Source: Metridium senile (Eukaryota > Cnidaria > Anthozoa > Actiniaria > Metridiidae). Taken from it: 64,000 nt of DNA. The stretch covers positions 5,893,961-5,957,960 of the forward strand of contig OX459108.1 in the NCBI GenBank assembly GCA_949775045.1. The letters run 5' to 3'. The position numbers were made by a program, and so were the translations under genes. Below, one piece after another: positions 38,101 to 47,782 of the stretch (within the stretch, counting starts at the first letter, position 1; each line of letters opens with the position of its first letter). Under the pieces are notes generated by a model that was not told the origin of the DNA, made no database searches, and saw only the letters and a list, made by a program, of their open reading frames with translations.

Positions 38101-38759
38101 TATTTTCTTTATATCTGTAAAGTTATTACATTTTGCGTCAAAATTATTACATTTTGCGTTAAACATACCTATTACATTTTTCGTCAAAAGTTATTACATT
38201 TTGCGTTAAGCAAGTTATTACATTTTGCGTCAAAAGTTATTACATTTTGCGTTACTATTACATTTTGCGTCAGAAGTTATTACATTTTGCGTTACTATTA
38301 CATTTTGTGCGAGTTATTACATTTTGGGGCGTAACAAGCCGTGACAAGGTGGCGAAATATATCAGTATGGATAGCTTCGTTAATCATGATATTAAAATAG
38401 CAATAGTTCTGGACACAATCATAAAAGTCTCATGAACAAAAACTTGTGATTACTTAAAATAATTCTTAGTATATAAATAAAAAAAGGAGTTTCTTAATCG
38501 AACACATCTCGACGCGCCGCTGTCTAAATATCGACCGCAATAAGATTTACAAATTTAACTGTTATAACGCAAAAGCTAACTAACGCTCCACTGCTTGAGC
38601 TAATCACAAAAATAAAGTCAAGTAAAATGCAGATTTTAATAATAAAACCAGACACGTATGCTCTCGCTGGAAGTGTTTTTCTCATATAAGCACAATCTTA
38701 CCTGCTCGATGTACAACGAAAACAGCTAACAAACAGAAACCAAACTGATAAAAATCCAT
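35111..38759 (-). CDS. CD164: CD164 / endolyn-like sialomucin, two exons
   Basis: Small type I mucin of endosomes, lysosomes and the cell surface (family knowledge). Exon 1 is 38759 down to 38702 (ATG; ends in GCAG before GTAAGA) and encodes a signal peptide, MDFYQFGFCLLAVFVVHRA. Exon 2 is 35460 down to 35111, after TTTTTTCCAG. Phases agree (1 nt + 2 nt make Asp), giving 135 residues. The ectodomain is Ser/Thr/Pro-rich with N-glycosylation sequons NTT, NET, NVT and NGT. Near residues 99-106 KSFDAGSFFGG matches the FDAxSFxGGI signature of CD164. A membrane helix (~104-125) follows, then a short basic tail KNKRK ending in YHSL, a YxxPhi lysosomal sorting signal as in CD164 (YHTL). Minus-strand AATAAA candidates lie near 34155. 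It is convergent with WDR3. The 3.2 kb intron carries nested transposons. The vertebrate cysteine-rich segment is not present, so this is a minimal mucin form; extra skipped exons cannot be excluded. Confidence 0.85.
35666..35836. repeat. Hairpin MITE in the CD164-like intron
   Basis: TTGAATGTGG(C)TTAG..TGTACTCTTATCGACAA on the left pairs with TTGTCGACAAGAGTACAGAC..TAAACCACATTCAA on the right. Inner arms CAGTGGTCAAAATTTGTT / AACATTTTGACCACTG also pair, making nearly the whole 171 bp a hairpin. Confidence 0.75.
35903..36030. repeat. Hairpin family E, full copy
   Basis: ATATACAATATGAGCGGCCA..TGTATACGAAATACAA pairs with TTGTATATCGCATACA..CGGACACATATTGTATA. It shares sequence with the partial copy at 29648-29735. 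Confidence 0.55.
36295..38350. repeat. Older hairpin element split by a later insertion
   Basis: The left arm begins ACCTTGTC (36295-36302) and includes ATAGCGTGTAATATATTCTT + TACAATTTG (36325-36353). The right arm has CAAATTGTAAAGAATATATT + ACACGCTAT (36505-36533), then the 1.8 kb insertion, then GACAAGGT (38343-38350). Removing the insertion restores the right end opposite ACCTTGTC. The element lies in the CD164-like intron. Confidence 0.75.
36546..38336. mobile_element. 1.8 kb inverted-repeat transposon with 5-bp target duplication
   Basis: It begins TGTTACGCCCCAAAATGTAA and ends TTACATTTTGGGGCGTAACA, with AGCCG duplicated at 36541-36545 and 38337-38341. Each arm (~300 bp) is built of about ten copies of ACGCAAAATGTAATA(A/G), in opposite orientation at the two ends. 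The arms continue to a shared inner segment (TATCAAGCATATCCACTTAT / ATAAGTGGATATGCTTGATA and the CGATGATATCATTAATTTGA complement). A further inner inverted pair is TATTCGCATACTTCTAT (~37725) / ATAGAAGTATGCGAATA (~37835). No transposase is recognisable; the 63-codon frame at 37410-37601 matches nothing I know. Confidence 0.85.
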
Positions 38760-39315
38760 CGTTAATTCGATATCTGAACTCTAACAAAGGTCCAAGGTAT
38801 GTAAATGATTCTTTTCCACAATAATAAGGCTGGTTGTTTTTTTTCTTTCGCTTTCTTCTAAACCTTAACTGGAAACTTCAACACATTAGTTCACTTGCTG
38901 CACCTTCGGAGCATGACTCGCGCAAACAATATTTTGGAACTAGGGGAGGGGTGGAAAAGAGGATTTTTACAATTCTTTGATGATAAAATTATCAATAATT
39001 GTGTTGAAGAAAGAAAACAATTTATACATCTCATTAACTATAAGATATTTCAGTTCAAACTTTAGTATTTAGAGAAAATTGTAATTATTTCATTCCTCTC
39101 TGTAGTTTCCTTTGAGAATAAGTTATTTTCATAACTTACCCCTCCCCTGACATTTCTGTTGTACTATGCGCCACGTCACCTGGCCGGGGAATTCTCGAGA
39201 GGCTGGAAAATAAATTGAATCACTCAGGTAGCCCAAGATCACTAAGGTATAGCTTTTATCAGGGCGACTTTTAAACGTTCGATTTTTCCCCTATTAAATT
39301 TAAATAAAATTCATC

Positions 39316-39471
<156 letters not shown>

Positions 39472-39491
39472 TGGTAATAGAACTGAGTGGA

Positions 39492-39595
39492 GTGCAATTT
39501 GGTCTGAAATCATACGAGTGATTACAAAATTGCACGACCGCGTAGCGGGAGTGCAATTTGTTAATCACAAGTATGATTTCAGACCAAAATTGCAC
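39492..39595. repeat. Hairpin, GTGCAATTTGGTCTG family
   Basis: GTGCAATTTGGTCTGAAATC at the left and GATTTCAGACCAAAATTGCAC at the right are inverted repeats. The loop contains a second GTGCAATTTG / CAAAATTGCAC pair around GACCGCGTAGCGGG. A degraded relative lies at 63715-63805 next to the window end. Confidence 0.7.
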
Positions 39596-39617
39596 GACAC
39601 AAAGTTATATTACCACT

Positions 39618-40660
39618 TAATCATATCCATTTTGTAATCTTTTTGAATAAACACAAACTGGAGTATTTTGTTGAAAAGACAAACATGCAACATGAACATG
39701 CAATCATTATGAGTCAAGCGATTCACAAATTCACACAAATAAAGCTAAAAGATACCACAAAAATCACAGAATAATTTATTTTATTTTATGAAATTCTGAT
39801 TCTGTTACTTAATACAAAAATATTTAGTGAGGATCTCAACAAACTTCAAACAAATTACGCTGGAAAATTGAACGCACAAATTCTCAATCTTTTTTTTTCA
39901 TTTTGAGTTGACAATTTTCTGAAAAACTTTACAAAATTGAGAATAAACAATAGTTTTTACTTACATTTACTAGCAAATTGTGGTGTCCAAATAGTCTTGT
40001 TAAATAATATTGATAATTTCTTCTCCGTTTTTATCATGCAGTCATCACATTCATTGTATGTAGATTTCAATCAAAAACATCCAAAAATGCGAACAATTAT
40101 GCTTTGATAAATCCTGTGGTTGTCTTGAAATAGAGAAAATAAGTTCACCAAATCTTCTGACATTTCCTAAATGTTCTTGATAATGGCAATTCCTTTGAAT
40201 TCACAGTAAAACAAGAAGCCAAGTGTCCATGAACAGTCTCTAATAAATAAATATGCGATTTGAGTCTTTTTCCGCTGTTTTTCAGTGAAATATTGTTGTT
40301 CTGCTGAAGCAGGTCCTTCAAAGAGATACTCTGAACAATTTCACAACAGTAGAACGTCTTGTTAATTGTGTTTGACAACTTTCCTCTCCAAAAATGCTTC
40401 AAAAAAACCCAGAAAAACCTTTTTCCTTCAAAATGGCGGTTTTTTCTCCAATAGTAACATCCAAATGGTTTCTTTGATTCTTTGTTGTGATTGGTTAAAA
40501 AATGACATGTCTGTCTTGTGATTGGCTGTTTTTAAAAATGATGCAAGATTTCAAAAATGATGCTATTAATGATCCAAAATAGTGCAATTAATGCTTTAAT
40601 CGCACACTTTTTAGCCAATCAGATTGCAGGATTTGCTAGTGATTACAAAATGGATATGAT

Positions 40661-40662
<2 letters not shown>
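39618..40662. mobile_element. 1.05 kb element with perfect 22-bp TIRs between AAT runs
   Basis: Bases 39618-39639 (TAATCATATCCATTTTGTAA + TC) and 40641-40662 are exact inverted repeats. The right side directly enters a second AAT run and the left side lies 150 bp from the first. A minus-strand frame of 85 codons (40402-40145) contains Cys and basic residues but is not a product I recognise. Subterminal TGATTGGTTAAAAAA / TGATTGGCTGTTTTTAAAAA repeats are present near 40490-40535. Confidence 0.6.

Positions 40663-40741
<79 letters not shown>
40662..40741 (+). repeat. (ATA)n microsatellite, ~26 copies
   Basis: Pure triplet run directly abutting the right TIR of the 39618-40662 element. The poly-Ile frame at 40557-40790 is an artefact. 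Confidence 0.97.
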
Positions 40742-40746
<5 letters not shown>

Positions 40747-41174
40747 TTTATACTTTCGGACGCTCAATGGCGCTCAGGCAAGAATTTTAAAAGCAAGGAT
40801 TTTAAAACATGGATTAACAATGACTGATTTGTACAGATGGATGGGTGGATGAATTGTAAAATAGATATTTATTACTCAGGCTACCCTGCAGGGGAGCCTG
40901 AGTCTAGGTTTACCTTTTCTATCTATTGGTCTATCGTTGTGTCGAGATTACACATGACGTAATGCCACAGGTAAACCACCTATCAATTACTACTCTATGA
41001 TATAGCCTGAGTAAACGCACTAAGTGCGTCTATTTAGCTATACATTGATTTCGAGTGGTATACCGTGGAACTAGCTTGTAATTTCTAGTATACACACGAG
41101 TCTTAAGGCGAGTGTGTATGCAAAGAAAACACAAGTGACGAGTGAGATATTCACGGTATGTCACGAGAAAACAT

Positions 41175-41327
41175 TGTACAGTGAAACCCGCCTTACGGCC
41201 ACCCGCTTAATACGGCCAACCCGTTACTGCGGGCAGTTTTTTAGGTCCCGACGAAATGCAAGCCCATATATTTTCTATAAAATTTACCCGCGTAATACGC
41301 AACCCCGTTAATACGTGATTCCACTGT
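41175..41327. repeat. Tc1/pogo (Tigger)-like MITE
   Basis: TACAGTGAAACCCGCCTTAC at the left and GTTAATACGTGATTCCACTGTA at the right give TA-flanked CAGTGRAACC..GGWTCCACTG-type termini, typical of pogo/Tigger-like non-autonomous elements. The interior CACCCGCTTAATACGGCC / GTAATACGCAACCCCG is also partly symmetric. The small frames 41114-41527 around it are not genes. Confidence 0.6.
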
Positions 41328-42021
41328 ATAACTATTGTATTCCACATCATATAAAATATAGAGAACCCGGAATGTATCATGGGAAGAGGAAGCGCCGCAG
41401 TATACCTGTATGGCTTTCACTGTCAAAGTTCATTTTTCTCGTACTCTTATTGGGCGAGAGGGTATCACTTGAACGTGAACAAGTTTCGACTTTTCAAGGC
41501 AACGGCTCTCAGCGGGCAACAATTTAATAGCAGCCCAGTGGAGCCTCGGGAAACATAGAGATTCTCGGAAAACAAAACTAACTGTTTTCCTCAGGACCAG
41601 TCATTCAGTGTTTTTATATACCCTATTCAAACGAAGGACAAATTTTCTCTCCATTTTAAAGATTTTTTATTTAGGAAAAAATTTCGTTATGAATTACACA
41701 TTCGTGGATTCATTACCCGCGCGGGAATTATAGAGATTCATTTCCCTCCAAGTGACGTGCTCTCGACCAATAAGAAAACGAGTTTGAATAGGATATACTA
41801 ATAAAATATGATATTTCCCGGGGAAAAAAACAACCGGAAGTTGATTGAGCTTTGCGAACTTGATTGACGCTTGAAAAGCGGGAAATGTTCAGCGCAGCAC
41901 GTACAAGAAAGGCAAAATATGGAGAAACGTAAATACATATTTTATTTTTAATATCATTATCTTTTGGATGTGCAACTCAGCTTTCGATGCCTGTTTTTTT
42001 AATAAGGTTTGTCACTGTCAG

Positions 42022-42309
42022 TACAGCTATTTCAAAAAACGTAGAATACTGAATACTGCATACTGAATAGATCTGAATAGTGCAGACCGAAATGCATACT
42101 AAAGGCATCTACTATTGTTTAAAGTAAAAAAAAAATTAGTTATTCTATTCTTTAATAGTGCAATTCCATTCAAAACAATATGCGAGCTAGTTATGGGGAG
42201 TAAATCGCGCTGTATATCTATTTTTCAGTTTCAAAATTAATGACACCTACAATGCCCTTTGGTCTTGGAATACACTATACAGTATTCAATGTTTTTTGAA
42301 ATAGCTGTA
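42022..42309. repeat. MITE family D, copy 1
   Basis: TACAGCTATTTCAAAAAACG at the left and GTTTTTTGAAATAGCTGTA at the right. The interior has CAATGCCCTTTGGTCTTGGAA and AGTTATGGGGAGTAAAT. Copies lie at 57286-57775 and (partial) 26752-26880. The remainder of 41330-42845 shows no gene and ends at the CLIC promoter region. Confidence 0.8.
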
Positions 42310-42845
42310 CATATATGCATCCCACTTTTTCCTATTGCCTTAGCCGGATTTTCAAGGAAGGACACTGAATAGGAAAAGGGAAAACGGGGGATATGCAGAT
42401 ATTACGCCTACATATTTCAGATTGTCAAAATTTTTGATCACAACATGGCTTGTTTAATTAGATGTATATAGTTATAGTACGGTGCTTAGGTTCTCGTAAG
42501 CGACCACTTTCTGTCGAAGTGAGAGAGTAAACTGTACTCGCAGCACTGATAAAAAAAATGTAATAGCTATAGAGCCAAGTACTTTCAAATCCATTATCCT
42601 AATGGTTTGTATTATCATCAACTTAAATTATTTATAGATCAGCCCTTTTGTGTAATCGATAAATTACTTATTTATGATATCTTTATATAAACTCAAATCG
42701 ACACGATCGCTACTTATATGACCCCTCCCCCCTGCGTAGTAGCCGCATGGTTTGGGTGCGTCTTTGTAACTGGAGAGCACTACTTGAAAGCCATTTTTAC
42801 TCTCACTCGCTTCTCCGCAACATTTCACTTCACAAAGCTACCAAA

Positions 42846-43731
42846 ATGGCAGAAGACGAAAACAGTTTTGTTATCTATGTCAAGGTAGGTTTCGTTTATT
42901 TTATGAACGTTATTCTGAAGCTATTTGTATTCTGAATATGAGTGTTTTTTGGTTCCACAGGCCTCTTCTCGAGACTGCAACTCTCTTGGAGCCGACATAG
43001 TTACACATCGACTCATGATGATTTTGGCTTTAAAAGAACTTGAAATTTCTGCTAAAGTAGTACCGATAGATATTCAGAAGAAGACGAATGTTACCCTAGA
43101 CTTCCCTTACAAGAAGTTTCCTACAGTGACCCTGGAATTTGAAGGGAAATACGTCGACAAAGACGAACCGTCGGAGATCGAAGATGCTTTTGAGAAGACC
43201 TTCACACCGCCGTTAAAAGTAGACAGTAAAGACATCAACACGTTTGTAAATGTTGGTCCCGGCAACACGGCTTACCAGAAATTCATCTACTTCATCAAGA
43301 ATAGAGAACCATCCAGTGACGAAACGCTTAAAGCTCATCTCATAACAGAACTACGAAAAGTGAACAGTTTTCTTCTCTCAGAGAAAATGCCTCGAAATGA
43401 AAATGGCGAGCGACAGTTTCTTGGTGGTGCGTCCCCAATGATTCCCGACTGCTATTTGATGCCTAAACTTCATTATCTCTTCGTTGCCTGTAATTACGTG
43501 AAAAAGTGTGAGTTTGAAGGTCTGCAAGCCATCGAAGATTATCTGCAAGTGGGTCGTGCTCATCCTGCGTTCAGTAGTACATGTCCCGCGACACTCGACG
43601 TCGTAGATTTCTTCTGCAGACAGGCGAGCATGAACGAAAAGAAAATCAACGAAATATTACGAGAAGTCAAGAAGCAAGAAAAAGAAAAGGAAGAACAAAG
43701 TGCTTCAGTAGAAACGGCTACATTGGAATAA
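42846..43731 (+). CDS. CLIC: Chloride intracellular channel (CLIC) family protein, two exons
   Basis: GST-fold protein that in other animals exists in soluble and membrane-associated forms. Exon 1 is 42846-42884 (MAEDENSFVIYVK); exon 2 is 42961-43731 (TAA). The intron is 76 bp, phase 0, GTAGGT..TTCCACAG. The product is 269 residues, slightly longer than vertebrate CLICs (~240-250) because of a Lys/Glu-rich tail KKQEKEKEEQS. The start aligns with CLIC1 (MAEEQ..ELFVKAG). An upstream in-frame ATG at 42747 also leaves the frame open, but the Kozak-like CAAAATGG and family length favour 42846. Where vertebrate CLICs have GNCPFSQRLFM, this protein has GADIVTHRLMM, so the redox cysteine is Asp25. 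The C-terminal all-helical domain is well conserved: FLGGASPMIPDCYLMPKLHY and HPAFSSTCP. No paralog is visible here. A candidate AATAAA lies near 44708. Confidence 0.93.
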
Positions 43732-45526
43732 TTGTGTTGGTTAGTTAGGTAATATATCAAGAGTTAAAATATAGCGTGTTTAATATTTAGTTACATTGGG
43801 TACACGTGTCACACATGTTTTCTTGGCGTAAATTTACTCTTTGTTTTTATGAATAGTTTTGTAACTTGGAAGCTGTTACTGAGGCCGCTTAAATATTCGA
43901 AAAGATTAATCTCAGACGTAATCTTGCTTTCTAACTCGAAAGCAATTAGATCTAAATTTATTACATCCGTCCATTCCAATTTATGCTTAGTATGAATTGA
44001 AGGGATTATAAATACTCCTTTTTTCAATGTTACGATTATATTTTCATATAGAAACTGCGGGATTGGAACAAATTTGATAATATACTACAACGAGTTAATT
44101 GGTTTGTTTTGATGAGCCCTCGTCCGCGCTTATCAATTTTGCATGGCAAGTAATCCCAAACAAAAGAAAATAGCTTTGATTCATATACATTTACTAGCAT
44201 GACCTTTGATCGCATCATTTGCATTCTCTCCAAGTTTCTCCGCTCAATTGAATACGTACATCAAGCGTGTTCGGACCTTCTCGATCGAGACTATCTATTC
44301 AATCTTGTCTTTATTGTGCTTATCATTCGCTCATCTTTCAGCACATTTAACTTGGTTTTAAAATTGGTCCATTTATCAACACGCAAACATGCAAACCTTT
44401 GTTTACATATGGATATCATGTAGGCTTTATGCTGGGAGTCTAGAATATCTTATTGTAAAACATATACTAACGGGTGGTTTTCTGTCTATAATTATTGTAC
44501 CTGTTATTGTACCGATAAAAGCTTTTCTACATATCACTGGGGGACATATCAAACATTGAAACAATAGTATTTCTACCATTAATTTCCGCTTGATGGATCA
44601 GCTAATAGCAGTTAGATGGCTTTCAAACCAAATATATAATTTCTGTTTCCATTGAAAAATGCCATTGAAAAATTGTTAAAAGTTATTTTGTTCAAATATC
44701 AGTATGAAATAAAATGATATTAAACTTTTTATGTTATTCTTTTCTTTTTACCCTCACCTTAATAATAATAATTATTATGCATTTCTACTGTTTGAGAATA
44801 TTTAATACTTCTACACATAACAACTGAATTTTTTGGGTTTTTCTGTCAACTAAAAGCAACACTAAATGTTTCAACATTGTAGCAATCTAATGGACATGAT
44901 CAATTAGTTACTTAGCACGAACACTAAATATTTGAACACTGTGACACTAATGTTTTGTTGCAGACACCAATAATTGTTTAATAAGTTGTCCTTTCAATGT
45001 TAGCAACCTACCTGTATTACCTCATTTATTGTAAGACTTGTGATTGGTTGGTTAATGTCTGTTGTCACTAGTGCTAATCACCAATACTAATATGGTTTAT
45101 AACTATCTTTTCTCTAGGGCATTCTCTGTGTCAAAGCATCATAAAGGTATTCAAGTAATCCAAAACAAAATAAAAAAGACTGCCTAATAAATTATGTTCT
45201 AATGACTATAAATCTAATGTATTATATATAGAAATGATCAGAATAGAACTCCTCGCCTCCTGAAAGTGATTTTTCAAAATCCTGACTAGAATGTCCATGC
45301 CAATCTCAAACCTGCCATCTCTCCCCTCATAAACTTTGCATCATTATTGCTATATATTGGAGGTTTCTCATAGACCAAAATATTATTTAATAATCTTTAT
45401 TGGGCTTCAGTGTTGCTTTCAAAAAATACATTTGTGGACATGCATGTCAATGAAGAACACGTTTTATTGATCACATAGTTGATCATTCCTAGTTTTAGTT
45501 CAAATTATATCAACCAATTATTGTTC
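43732..45526. other. Gene-poor intergenic stretch
   Basis: AT-rich sequence downstream of CLIC. Short frames on both strands (60-75 codons) have no family resemblance and no splice context. The only candidate signal is AATAAAATG near 44708. I see nothing else that can be supported. Confidence 0.5.
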
Positions 45527-45716
45527 AGGCCCGGGCAAATGGCTTCAACATTTGTTTCAACATCCGTTTGATTTTGTTGAATGGCAATGTGGAAGCCATT
45601 TACTTCATTTCAACATTGTTGAAAACATTTGGCCCTCCAAGCTCAACAACCATTCTATGTGTTCAACAAAATTGAACCAATGTTGATGCAAACTTTGAAA
45701 CCGTTTGCCCAGGCCT
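45527..45716. repeat. Hairpin MITE, GGCCCGGGCAAATGG type
   Basis: AGGCCCGGGCAAATGGCTTC at the left and GAAACCGTTTGCCCAGGCCT at the right. Multiple internal TTCAACA / TGTTGAA segments allow extended folding. Non-coding. 45717-47220 holds no recognisable gene; frames at 45838-46339 are unsupported. Confidence 0.7.
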
Positions 45717-47220
45717 TTATCAATGGCATGTTTTCATATAAAAACATGATGCCAGTACAAGCTTGTCTATTTTATTACAAGTCATTTTAAAAATAATTGG
45801 TTGGCACATTTGAATAGTTAAATGGATATAGCCATTAATGTGCTTCATTGGAAAGTGCTGTTTAAAAAAAGCTATATACAGGCTAAGTAATAATGGCCTT
45901 GCTTTTCTTTATAAGATCTTACTGTGCAGGCACTTAGACCATGAACGCTTCAAACTTTTTTTTACAAAATTATCACTAGCCAATACAAGAGGTCCTTCTA
46001 AACAAAATAAATCAAAATTTTTGTATAACAATCAATCACAAGTTAGATCATTTGCACTACCATAAGTCGTCACAGTAACTTGTTTTGATTGGCATACAAA
46101 CAACAGTATCTCTGCTTGCTACAAATAATGTACAAGAAAGGTCTGATAAATAATAAATTGTGTTCTAAAGTATCAATTTGATAATATAGTTTGTTCTTAT
46201 TCATATTTGATAACTGGAGAATTACATTGTTGGAACCTTTTGTATCTATTCTTGACTTAGCCTTATTTTCAGATGCATCATCCCTAAAAGCAATAGAGTA
46301 GGACCCAAGGCTGTCTGAAAATATGCAGGCTATTCTCAACTCAGTTGGCTTTGATTGAAGTCAAAAACACATTGAAGCGTTCCTTGTTTGAGTTACTGCA
46401 CTGTAAAAAATGATTTTTGTTATCTTAATATAGGACCAAAACATATAGTGTGCTTTCTTTATTATCAAGGATATGATATTATTTGGAGAACTATTTTTAA
46501 AACCAAAGCTAGGAACATAGAATGCTCATAACATAAATTATCTTCAGAGAAATATGCCTTGCTTTCAGCTTGCATTGTCAAGTGCATGTATTATCCTGTA
46601 TTTTCATTTAGTTAATTATGATTAGATTTTGTGTAGAGTACTTTCAGAAATTCTGAATGATTATTTTTGATTTAATATTGGTATGAATAGATGTGGTACT
46701 ATATACTCGTTTGTACTACCATGGCCAGGTAGAACAAAACACTAAAACCATGAAATAAGATCAACTATGCAATAGTTTTTATAAGTGACCATTTATAGTC
46801 AGTATCACTCGACCAGAAACATCAAATACAAAAGGAAACAATACCTAATTACAACTTTACTTGTCTTTGATATAGTGACTCTAATAGTTAGTATGAATAA
46901 AAACTATTACACAGTAGCTATTTTATTTCCTGAATACTATTAATATATTTGTAAAGTTAAATTCCAAATGATTGTTAATGTTTTGATTGGTAATAAAAGT
47001 AATATATCTCAAATTAAATTTGTGCTTATTTTATGGCTTTATGGCTTTACATTTGATGTCATGTTAGAATGATTGTATACGTTACTTAAATAACCCATGC
47101 ATAACTAATGAGAAATTTACAAAAGAAATTGTGACCATGACAAGTGTTTTTATCTGATAATGTACATCCAAATTTGCACAAGTTTTAACTTGAAATTTCT
47201 CGGCAAGACCCTTTACTTAT

Positions 47221-47415
47221 AACAGGTTCCCATTTAAGTCTGTACTTTCCCATTTAAATCTGTACTTATGCAAATTGTGTTTATGTGTGCTAAACACACA
47301 GATCAACCAATCAGAGAAGTTCACTTCAGAAATAATATACTCTGATTGGTTGATCCGTGTGTTTAGCACACATCAACACAATTTGCATTAGTACAGATTT
47401 AAATGGGAACCTGTT
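47221..47415. repeat. Near-perfect hairpin MITE
   Basis: AACAGGTTCCCATTTAAGTC at the left and AAATGGGAACCTGTT at the right. The arms carry TGTGTTTATGTGTGCTAAAC / GTTTAGCACACATCAACACA and GATCAACCAATCAGAG / CTCTGATTGGTTGATC. A partial tandem duplication CCCATTTAAATCTGTACTT follows the left end. It lies about 300 bp beyond the CFAP95 3' end. Confidence 0.85.
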
Positions 47416-47782
47416 TTCTAATCTTGGAAATTTTGCTAGAATTTGAAAGAACTAACGTGGAAGTTTTTTTAAGCCATTTACATTTCACATCTGTGTTGTA
47501 TTATCTATACGATATCTCGCCTTTGGCTTGTGATTGTATATGCCAATACAACACAGCCGAACATTACTTATATATTTATTATAAATATCAAAGAAAGACA
47601 AATAAATAAATTATAGCATTGCATGATTGTAGTATTTCAATAATGTGAAAACAAAAAAAAACATGTACTAAATAAACAAGGCATTTATATAATTTCCACA
47701 CATTTTATTGATAATCTCATCATTCCATAAAAATCACACATTTAAATCAATTTAAAAATAATTCTTTGTACAATAAAGTCAA

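Noticed and set aside
42747..42845. Longer CLIC start (33 extra residues)
   Set aside because: The frame is open but the extension has no family similarity; the downstream ATG aligns with the CLIC N-terminus.
45838..46339. Small frames between CLIC and CFAP95
   Set aside because: No recognisable motif, codon pattern or splice context.
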